Translations under genes and position numbers: made by a program
Shown: positions 35,749 to 49,886 of the stretch, one piece after another
How positions within the stretch are numbered: position 1 is the first letter of the stretch
Layout: each line of letters begins with the position of its first letter
From: Glandiceps talaboti
Taxonomy: Eukaryota; Hemichordata; Enteropneusta; Spengelidae
Direction: 5' to 3'
Assembly: GCF_964340395.1 (NCBI RefSeq)
Contig: NC_135570.1
Location: 12,457,822 to 12,507,821, forward strand
Length of the DNA: 50,000 nt
Notes under the pieces: generated by a model
The model's input: the letters and a program-made list of their open reading frames with translations, nothing else
The model's database searches: none
Told to the model about the DNA's origin: nothing

Positions 35749-35868
35749 CATGTATGATAACATGTTCTATTTATCTCTAGCCATCAAATATGTAGGTAGA
35801 CAGTCGATCTAACGCGGAGAAATCGATGTATAGGGCACAGATTGAATTAGCTAATGGGTGTTTATATA
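35749..35868 (-). promoter_or_regulatory. Candidate minus-strand promoter and first exon
   Basis: Read on the minus strand, TATATAAA (plus coordinates 35861-35868) is followed about 110 bases later by ATACATG|GTGAGCG, a strong donor whose exon would end at 35749. A start near 35835 would give an exon of about 85 bp. ATGs in it open only very short frames: from the ATG nearest the donor, joining to the 34998-35135 segment gives a stop after some 17 codons. A non-coding first exon is therefore more likely. Motif-based only. Confidence 0.25.
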
Positions 35869-36115
35869 GGAGTAAATTAGAAGCACTATCAATAGCCTTG
35901 CGCCTAGATAATTTAGGTAATTTACTTCCCACGAAAGAAAATGCCTGTTGGAGATAAAGAGTGTTGAGTGTTGACTCTTATTCATCGGAACGCCTCACTC
36001 ACTTTCAATATACGCGTGACTGGCCGAAATATCTTCGCATGTGTTTGTAAGGAACGTTCGCGAACTTGTCAGTGCATGTAGAAATTAACTTAAATGATAT
36101 TATATTGTATACTTA
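35869..36115. other. Upstream region of the candidate promoter
   Basis: GTTCGCGAAC (36056-36065) is a perfect palindrome in a CpG-bearing stretch. No gene seen. Confidence 0.4.
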
Positions 36116-36540
36116 TGACAGATACAGCTAAAATGATAGTAGGTTTGGTGTTTCACTCATGCAACGTGACATTACGTACACCGTCAGACACCTTCTAATG
36201 CAAAAGAAACAATTAATTCCATAGGTGCCGTGCACAGTGGGAATGTGGAAGTAGTCAAGTTTAAATGTTGATTATCAGTTAGAAAATAAACAGTTGTAGC
36301 CATTAAAATCATCAAGTCCATGTGTAATGTTTTCATTAGAAGCCTGTTTTTACTGCACTATGATAGAATAGCAATGCTTATCAGTGTTCAATGTGATTGG
36401 GCAAAGGATCCTGCTGTGTTTTTTGTGTATCTGTTATTGTTAGTCTAGAGTTGAAATATATCTATCGGTGTGTCAAAAACGTAATGTCCCATGAGTGAAA
36501 CACCAAGCCTACATCATTTTAGCAGTATCCATTACCGTCA
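36116..36540. mobile_element. Inverted-repeat element (MITE or fold-back type)
   Basis: Arms of about 65-80 bp face each other across roughly 270-290 bp. Matching blocks on opposite strands are GCTAAAATGAT (36127-36137 with 36513-36523), TTGGTGTTTCACTCATG (36145-36161 with 36490-36506, 17 of 17) and GACATTACGT (36168-36177 with 36479-36488). The interior is AT-rich and non-coding. The structure fits a non-autonomous DNA transposon. I could not fix the exact ends or a target-site duplication. Confidence 0.65.
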
Positions 36541-37497
36541 TCCAACGATACAGCAACAACTCTCTTTATTCATTACATTTGAATTATTTGCAGTACAGAT
36601 TGAATACTATTACACGTGACTGATGATGACTGACTACAATAATGGGCATAGTCACGTCTAATTACAAAATTTCAATACAAGTTGTCATGGCAATTTGTTG
36701 TAATCCTACATTCAAAATTGCTTTATTAACTCATTGTGAGCACACAATATTATCGAGTCTATACAGGAGGGAAGGCCAGTGTTTTGTAGAATTTATTGAC
36801 TGTTGTTGACAGACGACCCGTCGTCATTATTGCAGTGTTTCATTTCCTTAGTTCTTTATTCATAAGAAAACCACGAGAGACTTTTCTGGTCGTTTTTTTT
36901 TTTGGAAATGCTAGAGTTTGACAGGTCAAAGTACAGTAAAATGTAAATGTAGAATATAAGTACAATTTTATTGTATATCATCTTAATGAATGTCGTGGTA
37001 AAAAAAATCAAATGAAATACTAGATGTTGAAATGAAAAGTGACAATCTCTGTCGTGATTGTTTATATCAGTTTGCGATATACTAACTAGTAAGGTCATCT
37101 TTTAAATGTAACGTGATTGGAGAGACAATGTGCAGAAGTTGGATATTCAACCACTGCCGTGATGTAGATATATTGTTTAGACACCTTCGGATCCTCGTCG
37201 TGAACCACGCCATCTTTTATGACACTGTCCAAGACGTTATTTCTCAGTGTCGAGAAAGAAATAACAGATCTGGTTTGCGAGAATGTCTTCGGTGTGTCAG
37301 TGCTGTTACTAGGTGCTAATACATCTCTAAAATCATATTACAAAGTTGTAATTTTCATTAGGTTGTGAAACAGTGTGAAGAAATTTGATGATCATAGGTT
37401 CTTTTTCGATTTATATAAACTTCATCAGTGCATACCCTTTTCAAAAAAAGTGCTCAAATGTTCATTTTTAAAAAACCTCAGGCACAATTTTTTTCAG
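36541..37497. other. Non-coding stretch with a GC-richer segment at 37110-37320
   Basis: A plus frame from GTG 37113 to 37319 has a mixed, Cys- and Arg-rich composition (for example NRSGLRECLRCVSAVTRC) but no ATG start and no known domain. It might be exonic given the candidate at 37498, but no consistent splice pair was found. Confidence 0.35.
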
Positions 37498-37768
37498 GAA
37501 GGAGCACGACTATGAACGCAAGTATGACATAAAGAATGAATGGTTGGAGAACTCCAGCGTTCGTACTCGCCTTTTAAAACATAAAGCCAACGTGTGCTTC
37601 GTCATTTTTTTTCCGGAAAACATCGGTGAGACGTTCACTCGTGTACTACAAATAAACAAGCCTTTGTCGGAAGTAGAATCTGGAAGTCTCCATTTGACAT
37701 ATCAACCCGGAAAAAACATGTCAGTTTCCCCAGCTGCTCTAATGAGATACCAAAAACCCATTACATGA
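37498..37768 (+). CDS. Candidate exon with open frame after a strong acceptor, unknown
   Basis: ACAATTTTTTTCAG ends at 37497. From 37499 the frame is open for about 89 codons to TGA at 37766. The first 30 residues are charged and helix-like (KEHDYERKYDIKNEWLENSS, then VRTRLLKHK). The next part is hydrophobic (CFVIFFP) and the end is neutral (LTYQPGKNMSVSPAALMRYQ). An ATCG|GTGAGA donor at 37626 would end it earlier. I do not recognise a family. It is the most protein-like non-repetitive frame here, but frames of this length occur by chance across the window. Confidence 0.2.
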
Positions 37769-39142
37769 CTTTACTTCCGATACTTATTTCCATTACCATC
37801 CTACCATCTTTATTTTACTTAGTAAATGAGATATTCGTGTGAGTGCATAGGATCAACCATCATCTTGTCTAGAGTTTCATCTTGCAAAATGATACATACA
37901 GGAGAGAAGTCTGTGCCATGTTCAATTTAGTCTTTAGTTTATCTGTTAATTCGAGATGTTTGGTGAGACCATTAGAAAATGTTGCTAAGTCATTTTTGAG
38001 CCTAAATTAGAAGGAGGAATGTGTGGTTGCTATCTTGCAAAATACCGCCGACCTTTGGCGTATTCGCCGTCAGTGGCTTCATTATCTTTAGACGATGTCT
38101 AATTTGTGCGCGAACCTATAAAAAATCGGCCGCCTGATGCCTTTATCTTTGTAATTGAGTCATATTTAGAGATATATCTGACTTCTTCAATGTCAAACCG
38201 TCTTAAAAATAAAACGCCGGAAATTCACTCGACGTTTTCATCTTAAGAAGAAAATACGTAAAGTTTTGAGTAAAGTTCTTGTTAAAAAATATGGACAGTA
38301 ATGTACTTTAAGACATCTTCTAACGATGTACCTCTCATAACGTAATATCGAAGGTCCATTTATTCTATACTTCTGTTGATGTACTATACTGGCAGGGGGA
38401 CTACAACTGACGAAAAAAGGAAAGTTGTTTTGTAGGAATACCAAAGGTTAAACAAGATGAAACATTGTTTAAGAATAGTTCTGAATAGGTGAAATCTACT
38501 TCGAAGATTTAGTTCGAATCCTGCGCTGAGAATGCGAAAACAAACACCCCTTCACTAGTGATAGGATTTGTGAATTGGGAGAATGAAAATACCACACATA
38601 AAGAACTACAATCACGTGTTGCAGTAGCGAGTTCTTTTATATACGATGTGTTCAAAAGTCTTCAATCCGACACAGCGGGTGGAATTATAACTATTTGGAG
38701 ATTGGAGTTATATACTCATATACACCATCTTCACGCAGAGAGATATCCACCAAGTGATTAGAAACTGGATGACTGCTGTGGCCCGGTTTGCTAGTTTTCC
38801 AATTGTCAGATCAGTACCATGACATGGCATTCATTCTTATCATATGCAGTAGAGTCCTAAGGAAACAGTTGTAAACCCTAGCTGTTTTGATAATGATGTC
38901 TTGAAAGAACCACAGTGTATACAAGGGTACACGTATATCACTGTGATTGTCAATGCTGTCATTTTTTAAGTCTAACGATGGCATGTGAGAAGATGATTAT
39001 TCAAAGGATGTGTTCTAAGTAATTGTGGTGCTATCATTCTTTGTGTTAGCAAGTTTAGTCTAAGTTGAAAATGTCAAATATGTTCATTGTACTTAGCGCT
39101 GTTCCGTCAGTGTCTGCAAGTATATATTCAGACATTGGTGGA
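37769..39142. other. Non-coding stretch with one further open frame
   Basis: A plus frame is open from 38513 to 38761 (83 codons, including WENENTTHKELQSRVAVASS) without a clear acceptor or known domain. A GC-richer patch with CTATAAAAAATCGGCCG lies near 38117. No gene is called. Confidence 0.4.
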
Positions 39143-39197
39143 AACAACACAACACAACACAACACAACACAACACAACACAACACAACACAACACAA
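39143..39197. repeat. (CACAA)n microsatellite
   Basis: About 11 copies of a five-base unit, the last mutated. Confidence 0.96.
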
Positions 39198-39457
39198 TAT
39201 AGCACAGGACCCTTCTGAGGATACTCCCTGCAACAATTGTATAAGACATGACAGATAAATTAGATTCCTGAAGAACCAATTAAGATGGAATAAGACATCT
39301 CATATTGTAATTCGATGACGGTTTAATCTTAGCTAGTCTGAAAGTCGGGATGATATATGATTTCACTTTAACAAATATGTTCTGATAACAAATGGGAAAG
39401 GGTTTTCCGTCAGATCAGTGAAATTATTACAGCCTGAACTAACGGTCGGACGAACGA

Positions 39458-39535
39458 ACATACATACATACATACATACATACATACATACATACATACA
39501 TACATACATACATACATACATACATACATACATAC
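39458..39535. repeat. (CATA)n microsatellite
   Basis: About 19 CATA units preceded by GGAC and CGAA units (39445-39457). This continues the pattern of tetranucleotide blocks that change by single bases. Confidence 0.96.
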
Positions 39536-41502
<1,967 letters not shown>

Positions 41503-41893
41503 CTGCTTCAACTTGAACAATGAACAATTCTACCATGTGGCTATTGTAAAAGTAGTAGTAGTATATGCATGCTGCTACTGTTTACATTATAAACAAAATA
41601 CAGAGCAAACCCTGTGTAAAAGATGGTTATGTGTTATCTTTATTGTGTTTATCTCCACATGAAACATTGGGTGATCAGTCTCACTGATCTTGATAGTTGT
41701 TTGATAGCTTTGGCATGCTATATCAAAAGCAACTGTAATGTAGAATGAGGAATAAACTCTGTCAAAAAGATTCGCTGCTACTTTGTTAAAAAAACTCAAA
41801 CATTTTCTCAGTTAAAATCAATAAAAAAAACTTGGATCAGCGTACATTTTTTAGTAGAGTTCAAAATGATCTCTCACAAGTTTAGTCATTTGA
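41503..41893. other. Featureless stretch
   Basis: GATCAGT-CTC-ACTGATC (41673-41689) is a perfect small hairpin. Nothing else was seen. Confidence 0.5.
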
Positions 41894-41956
41894 AAATCCA
41901 ATATTGCCACCAATAAATCCAATATGGCCACCAGTAAATCCAATATGGCCACCAAG
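41894..41956. repeat. Three tandem copies of a 21 bp unit
   Basis: AAATCCAATATGGCCACCAGT-type units start at 41894, 41915 and 41936, each exactly 21 bp with one to three changes. The minus strand reads through as a seven-residue repeat (LVAILDL) because 21 is divisible by three. The surrounding frame shows no known domain. Confidence 0.93.
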
Positions 41957-43060
41957 TACTGTGTTAACTCTACTATATGGAAATATAAAAGACTGATGAT
42001 TTCCTTAAAAACAAGACGGTGAACCGCCAAATTTCTTTTATCATTTCGAATGGACCATATAGAAGGTTTCACACGACAAGTCTTGGCGAGCATTGAAGAC
42101 CTTAGATTTTCACAGCAATTTGTCCCGGGTGAATTCTACCTTAACTTGCTGAACTATAACGTTTGCTAAACGATGTCTAAAATAGTTTGTTCTATATTAA
42201 GTACGGTATCATTAAGGATACGTTTAATGTCACCAACAGAAATGTTACATACCTAAATAATTTCAGCTCAGTCCCATAGGCGTGATTAGGACTATATACT
42301 ATCTGAAGGTCACGTAAGCCGTTGATATGCTCTGCCTTTAAATGCATACAAATACCTTATTTCTGACATACTTCTTTGTGTTGTCGAATGTGCCACAGGC
42401 TTCATTTACCACGTGTTTTCACTTTCTCTCGTCCTTATTTTTAATTCACGTTATAGAATATATTTTTTATATATTTTTCCCTTTTTCATAAGTATTTGCG
42501 TAACATCTAATGTGAGCAATACCTTTGGTACAATTGTTGAGTTGTTAACAACAGACTTAATTCTTGTAACCTCTCTCATTATACAGATTAGAGAATTGAA
42601 TGATACGCTTAGCTAAATTTCTCTCAATTTAAGCACTGACTATTTTACAGTACAACTTTTGAAGAAAGGGGGAGTTTTTAACAAACCTGACTAAGTTAGC
42701 TTGTACCACGGGAAGCTTTTTAATGAGTTCGCCCGCTTTTAGAAATAACATTGACCCGTGTGCATCTGTGCTGCGCGAACTTTGTCACTGTTTTTACAAA
42801 TTCACAAATGTGTATTCTTAACGAACATAATATAATTTGTTGTTCAGAAATTTCTATTCAAATTGTGATTCTTTGAATTATGTTCATATAGATATGTTCC
42901 GTGACTAGAATGTAAAATACATTAGGACGATCTTTGCATTTGAAATGATTTTTCCGATACTTTTGACAAAGTATGGGGATTCACCTTTTTTATTATTTCT
43001 GTGTAAGAAATTTGTGTACTGTAACATTTTACCGAAATCAGTAATAACGAATTCCACATG
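41957..43060. other. Non-coding stretch
   Basis: A minus-strand ATG at 42347 opens 31 codons to a TAG|GTATGT donor (42252). This is too short to call. A hydrophobic plus frame at 42413-42616 is T-rich and unrecognised. Confidence 0.45.
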
Positions 43061-43082
43061 GGTGGGGGGTAGGCGGGGGGTG
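43061..43082 (+). other. G-rich tract just upstream of an acceptor-like site
   Basis: GGGTGGGGGGTAGGCGGGGGG carries three runs of three or more G and two GG runs, in strong contrast to the AT-rich surroundings. It is short of a full four-run quadruplex motif, but a two-layer quadruplex is possible. The acceptor-like CCTTACAG lies 40 bases downstream. Confidence 0.5.
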
Positions 43083-43123
43083 ATCATTAAGGCGCCTGTA
43101 TTTCATTGTTGTTTTCCTTACAG

Positions 43124-43258
43124 TGTTCGAAGTTAATTTTCAAAACCTATGGGTTACTTCCGTCCAACACATTCGAAGGAAACTCTTTCAACTTATGTAT
43201 ACTGATTCAAATATACCTTCAGGCTGTCATTTCGTATATAACTTACCCAATAATATAG
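43124..43258 (+). other. Exon-like open frame behind an acceptor, unknown
   Basis: TTGTTGTTTTCCTTACAG ends at 43123. The frame from 43124 (CSKLIFKTYGLLPSN...) is open for 44 codons to TAG at 43256. No known domain. It could be a terminal exon or chance. Confidence 0.13.
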
Positions 43259-43980
43259 TTGATAGACTTTACATGTTCGTCTTCCTTACCAGATAAATAT
43301 ATGACCCATATTAAGATTAAACACAATATTTCACCCAGACGACGTTCAATACAGTGGTTTCGAAAAGGTTTCGAAAAAGCTTGAAAACATTTCTACCTTA
43401 GTTGACAATAATTTGACTCTGTGCGTTACTGTAAAATTTACAATATATACTCGACAAACAGCAGCAGATATGTCAAGATGTTTTCATCAAAACTATTCAC
43501 TTCCCATCGCTACTTTTTTGTTCTTGATATAAAACGGCATACGGGGTCTTGCTGCAATACACGCAGAGAACTAATTTACTCCAAAGGATGTTTGTGAATA
43601 TCTACTCTCAACTCGGAAAATGAAATGTCAAGAGCGAGCCTTGAAATAACTAGCAGTATGGTGTGCAATTATCATTGAGGAGTAGAAAAAGTACTCGAAA
43701 GTACGCCTTTTGTTGTATTCTTAATAACAAAAAAAATCACCTAGATATATTTGAGAATACAAAGCTGACGATTTCAGACAAATTTAAACTGTACTTTACT
43801 TAATGTGGCCTATCCACAGTGGCTACAAGTCACGTATTTCATTATGGCTTTGAAAGTATCAAAAGGGACATGTTCTCCTAGGAGGGTCATTTTACATTTC
43901 AGGTTTAATTATCATTTATGAATTGCGTGTGTAATTTATCACCATGGAGATTGTGCAATGTATGTGTGTGTGTTTTCCAG
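43259..43980. other. Featureless AT-rich stretch
   Basis: A minus-strand CTG|GTAAGG word at 43282 has a frame behind it but no good acceptor. Direct repeat TTTCGAAAAGG/TTTCGAAAAAG at about 43358-43379. Confidence 0.4.
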
Positions 43981-44116
43981 AGTAGCACAGAGCCATTTGT
44001 GTTGAAATACCATAATGAGATCTTAGGAATACCCTGTTTAAATAAAAATAACAAGCTTTGTATATCAACACTCAGTCACTCTATTAAAATTCACGCCGAT
44101 CTTTCGTTTAAATAAA
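43981..44116 (+). other. Possible terminal exon with poly(A) signal, unknown
   Basis: TGTGTGTGTTTTCCAG ends at 43980. The frame from 43981 (SSTEPFVLKYHNEILG...) is open for 44 codons, and its TAA overlaps AATAAA (44111-44116). Because the frame is also open before the acceptor, the splice is not required. No recognised family. Confidence 0.13.
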
Positions 44117-44395
44117 ACAGTAAGACTCAATATTTATAATCCTCGGGATCAATCATGGCAGGAAATTGAAATAAAGAGGCCATAATATTGTAATTGAAGG
44201 CAATGCTATTTCTTTTCCAGGTCATACCAACCCTCCTTCAAACACCCAATAAATATTCTTAATGTCATCATACAAGTCACATTACTAGTAGATTCAGGTT
44301 TGATTAGGTTTGTCGCTGCCGTTTGGAAATAACGTTTTCGTAAATATAGCTTCTTATTTATGATTATAAATGTCATACCAGCAAGTCCAACTATT

Positions 44396-44740
<345 letters not shown>

Positions 44741-45216
44741 TAGATATAGATGTACGTCTTCAAAGGATCTTAAACTCAGTTTTAAAAAAGCAAACCTGTT
44801 AACCAATACCCTTAAGCTCATGATTAAAACTTCCACTCGCGAGTTTTACAATCTTCTCTAAATGATATTATTTGGTGGCTTATATCTATGTCCAATTACA
44901 AATCAATCCATGTGCACAATTTGTCATGTCTTGTCACGTAAGATTGTTGTAACATAATGGTCTGTTCATTTCCTGAAAGTAAACCACGATAACTGCCTAC
45001 CTATGTACCTAATCATGTAATTCCTTTTGGGGATTCAATGAAAAGTCGAGTACGTGTGAACCCGAACAGTATATATTTGCTTTCAATGTAAAAGACAGGA
45101 AGAGATTACTATATAATGATTCGTCCATAATATGTTACACTAGTACTGCCTCTATCTCTATGAATGTTAACGTCAGGCTGATATTGATTCTTGTCTCCAC
45201 GATGCTGTTGATGCAT
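44741..45216. other. Featureless stretch between arrays
   Basis: No gene or repeat recognised. Confidence 0.5.
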
Positions 45217-45466
45217 GCATACATACATACATACATACATACATACATACATACATACATACATACATACATACATACATACTTACATACATACACACAC
45301 ACACACACATACATACATACATACATACATACATACATACATACATACACATGCACATACATACATACATACATACATACATACATACATACATACATAC
45401 ATACATACATACATACATACATACATACATACATTACATGCATACATACATTACATGCATGCAGGC

Positions 45467-45523
<57 letters not shown>
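45217..45523. repeat. Compound array: (CATA)n, (CA)n, (CATA)n, (CAGA)n
   Basis: CATA blocks (45217-45283, 45308-45348, 45356-45435) are separated by a CA block (about 45293-45309) and CACATGCACA. They pass through CATGCATGCAGG (45454-45465) into about 14 CAGA units (45465-45523). The 142-codon frame here is a repeat translation. Confidence 0.96.
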
Positions 45524-46446
45524 GTCATATGCACGCAAGCATGCAGGCATACTACCCAATAGATGGTTCTTCATTCCTACATTTCTAGACCGATATACAT
45601 GTTACTAAAGCTAACTGTTAATCGACATTGTAAATTTATTGCAAAAAAAAACTGAAATCGGGAAGTCAGTGAATTAATCCGGAAAAGATGCAGCAGACCA
45701 AATTTTAACATCGGCAGGACTATTTCCGTTATTTCCATCGGATGTCATTATCGTTTATTTTACTCTGTACAGATGATCTAGTTTCCGTACGTTGCTCCAA
45801 GTGTATAATTATCCCTACCAAAAAAACAGCAGTTCATTAAAAAAATTCCGAGCAACCAAGGCTGGAATCTTTGATTATTGGTTACCCCGCACTCGTAATT
45901 TGTATTGATTAGCATTGCGCAGTGAGTTTTCAACAATTATTTCACAAATTTGCAATCAAATGACTTCTCATTCCATATTATGGCTATTTCTGTGTCTGTG
46001 ATATAGGATATCACACTGTGAGTATGGTATGATGTATGTTTTATTAGTATAGTCGCCACAATTATCTGAGAAAGATTAACAACATAGCACATGTAGTTTA
46101 CATTTTCTATGTTATGTTCCTATGGTCACAAAGTACGATGAACAGTCAGGCAGACCTCCTATAAAATGACGTCACACGTTGAAGTTGAACAAACATGGGA
46201 ATCGTCAATCTTGTTTTCCAAATATTGTGGCAATGCAATTTCCTTTCCGATCAGATCTGATAAGCAAGCAAGTTGATGAATAATAACGAAGTATTTGTCT
46301 TCGAAGCGCTGGTTTATCCTTTCTCGTTCTGCTCACATTCTACGTGAACTTCTAAAGGGGACGTAGCTACCTGAAATATTACTTGTAATAGCTGGTTTCA
46401 CTTTCAACGGAGGCGCCATAATTAATCGTTATTGATTGTAACAATG
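45524..46446. other. Non-coding stretch
   Basis: Nothing is recognised apart from the TATA/CRE pair listed separately. Confidence 0.45.
46160..46174 (+). promoter_or_regulatory. TATAAAA box directly abutting a full CRE
   Basis: TATAAAA (46160-46166) is followed at once by TGACGTCA (46167-46174), the palindromic binding site of CREB/ATF-type bZIP factors. No recognisable gene start follows, although the frame at 46724-47038 lies about 550 bases downstream. Confidence 0.25.
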
Positions 46447-46563
46447 TTGGTAAGATTTTTGTTGAACGAGGCGATACAATTTAGCAGTTGGTAAGATTGA
46501 TTTTTGTTGAACCAGATTATAAAATTTAGCAGCGTTAGTAAAATATTTCTCGAGCCAGACTAC
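46447..46563 (-). repeat. Two and a half tandem copies of a ~41-45 bp unit
   Basis: Units containing TTGGTAAGATT, TTTTTGTTGAAC and ATTTAGCAG start at 46447 and 46488, with a diverged partial copy from 46533. On the minus strand the copies read as KFYNLVQQKS and KLYRLVQQKS in one open frame (46429-46674). The frame has no known domain. Confidence 0.8.
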
Positions 46564-48540
46564 CTTTTGTTTCAGATTTCGTGACTTTAATCGTAATATG
46601 CTTATTCGAATTCGAAAGACGTAGACGGTAACATTATATTGTGATATTGGATGCATTATAATGATGAGTCGCATCCGTCTGCTCTACTAAATATATACCA
46701 CTAACAAGCATTTTGTTGCCAATGTGTCTTTCACCCACCTTCAACTCTGCCCTGTCATTCATAAACCTCTGGTCTATTTATGCATTATAGCAATCTGTTT
46801 GTTGATATTACGTTTTTGCTTCGTACCGTGCTGGCATAGAAGTCAAATGAGTCAAGCACAAATAATATTGGATGTTTCAACTCCAATGATGTTCGTTGAT
46901 CGCTTAACCAGAGACAAGATTGACCTTGCATCAATACTCATCGAGGAGACAGTCGGTGATGAATTGCAATCCCCTACTACTGTGGTCACTGCAGTATCAT
47001 ATCAAATGCTGTCAGTGAACTCAATGTGGTATTGCTGATACTATAACTAGGCCGTCAGTCTATATCAGACGTCCATATTTGGTATTAAAGTATCCTGAAT
47101 TATCACAAATTAAAAAAACCTAAAGTGGTGACGTATTGAATGATTTATTGATACTTTATCTACACTTTATCTATACTTCATCTATCCATATTTTATCGAT
47201 AATATATCTACGTACAAGATCCTAACTAAATACCAGTAACAAATATACATCTTCATTTTGTGTTTTAGCAAAAATGTGTTTAATATTTCCTGCAAAGAGA
47301 ACATGATATGTAGTTATGAAACAACTTTACCATTAGTAATACTAGGTGAAAGACTTGATGAAAAAGTAAAATTTCTGATACAAGCATATTTCAAGTTCTA
47401 TCCTTTTCTCCATTCTTGCAACTATATCATTAGTCACAAAGCCATTTAATCAAAGATTTCCTCGAATCGAAGTTCAAAATAAATGTAATATATTAAACGT
47501 ATAGCATTCTCCGAACTGCTCTTCTAGTGAGTGTTACAAGCCATTATTTTTTTTTAAAAATTCACCGGGGCAAAATCTCATAATTTAGTTTGCATACAAT
47601 TGCAAATATTAATATATGCATTTAAATGTACTTATACACGTTGAATTACCCTCTACGTGTATACTTCGTCATTGAATGACGTTCATGTTCATCGTTAAAG
47701 ATTGAAACGTATTCCAATGACACTGATGTTGCAAAAAGGTACTCATGAAAAACTGTGTGTGTTAGTACGTGTCACACGTCATACCGGTATCGAATTTGAA
47801 ATACGTTGCTATAATGTGTATATCATTGTACATTAATAACATCATTATCAATCACCAAACAAACAGACTATAATTATGGCTTTACAGTCTCTATCAAGTT
47901 GTTCTTGTACGTCTAATACAAAATTAATTCTGAATGATATACCTTTTTGCTCGCCCATCTAATTTAAGAGTTGTAAAATGCGTCTGGAATTAATTAGACG
48001 TGGGCAAAGCTTTTAGAAAATAATCCATTAGTTAGAAATGAATTTCCTACCTTTTGTCAGGTTTACGACTCAGTGTGCCAACTTGTTATTTCTAGTAGAG
48101 AACTTAAACACATATTTCACTGGGGCAAATGTCTCATTAAGTGCAGAGCAAATACTCTCAGCTCATATTTGACTATATTCTATAGGTGGAAGTGACAGGC
48201 ACTGTTGAAATGCATTGGTTGCCATGAGATGCATGAATTATCATGGAAGTTGATTGATACTGTGATCATAGTATTAAACACTCCAAATACTGAACTGACT
48301 AGATGTTTATGTACCTAATGGGGCTACAATGACTGCTTACTGATTAATAGAGTCAAATCAGGACCGAATCTCGAACATTCAGTGATTAGCTGTTACATTC
48401 TGCATGCTATTTATGTATATGTTGACCTAATGATGTCAGACTTTTTTGAACCCTTGAGTCGAGTTTTGTTAAGATAATCCAGTGTTCACACGTATATAGA
48501 TATAATCAGATATATTATATATATTATATATAATCAAGTA
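46564..48540. other. Non-coding stretch
   Basis: The frame at 46724-47038 (104 codons, no ATG at its start) has one hydrophobic segment (LVYLCIIAICLLILRFC) followed by a polar part. I do not recognise it and found no splice support. Short ACTTTATCTA-type units repeat at 47151-47190. Confidence 0.4.
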
Positions 48541-48574
48541 GATAGTATATATATATTATATGATCAGATATTTA
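48541..48574. repeat. TA-rich lead-in to the large array
   Basis: TATATATATTATATGATCAG words (also 48500-48540) are imperfect TA-rich repeats. Confidence 0.6.
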
Positions 48575-49130
<556 letters not shown>

Positions 49131-49886
49131 GCATGAGAATTCGTAATCATTAAAGAGAATTACTGTTAACTACTTCAACTGGACCACTCTTACAGTAAGC
49201 TGTTACCGTAGTAAAAAGTAATAATTTAACGTGTTTATTTTACAGGAAACCACATATACATGATCAAGATAGGTGACTGTTTGACCCTACCGTTGAAGAA
49301 GTTTATCTGCGGTACAGTCATCTTTAAAAAAGATTAATGATTCGTAATGTTAGCACATTCACGCTCAACATATGCGAACAATAACGTTACCGTACTATCG
49401 GTCTCCAATTTGGGAGAGAGAGAAAAAGCAAAGTCATTCCTTAGCGATTTGCAAACTACTCCTTGTGGCATATCCATTATTCAAATATAGTAAATGGATC
49501 ACACGAAAGGTTGATGATTATAGGTTATCTAGTTAGGCGACCCTGGAGAAGTCACCGTAATCTCCACATAAGCTCTCATGCTCGTTTAAAATTTGCTGCA
49601 GTATGCCTGTAGCTGATGTGTTGGAACACAGTCAGAATCCTTTAAATGAATAAACATTCTTATCAGCTGAGCGGCTTTTAATATAGATTCCAATTCGCCC
49701 CGTTAAGTTTTGTCTATAAAACTTTTATTTTTTATCATGCATGGAATGTGACTTTGAAAAGAATTACTAAAATGTGCTAGCATATCAGCCAAGTATTGAT
49801 GAAATGGAATTTTACTAAGGATCATATCTGCTGCACAGACTCTCTCTTAACATTGTAATCAAAAGTGTGTCAAACTGTGAACTCAC
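49131..49886. other. Non-coding stretch
   Basis: No gene or repeat recognised. Confidence 0.45.

Noticed and set aside
41894-41956. Serum-response (CArG) boxes in the repeated CCAATATGG
   Set aside because: Only five A/T bases lie between CC and GG; a CArG box needs six.
42253-42347. Minus-strand ATG with 31 codons to a GTATGT donor
   Set aside because: Too short to distinguish from chance, weak donor, no second exon.
43282-43400. Minus-strand exon ending at CTG|GTAAGG
   Set aside because: One frame is open, but the only upstream AG lacks a pyrimidine tract.
45135-45608. Frames of 100-142 codons made of His-Thr-Tyr-Ile and Thr-Asp-Arg-Gln repeats
   Set aside because: Translations of CATA and CAGA arrays in several frames at once.
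46724-47038. 104-codon plus-strand frame with one hydrophobic segment that could be a membrane anchor
   Set aside because: It starts at GTG with no usable upstream ATG or clear acceptor, and has no recognisable family. Kept only as a note in the surrounding stretch.
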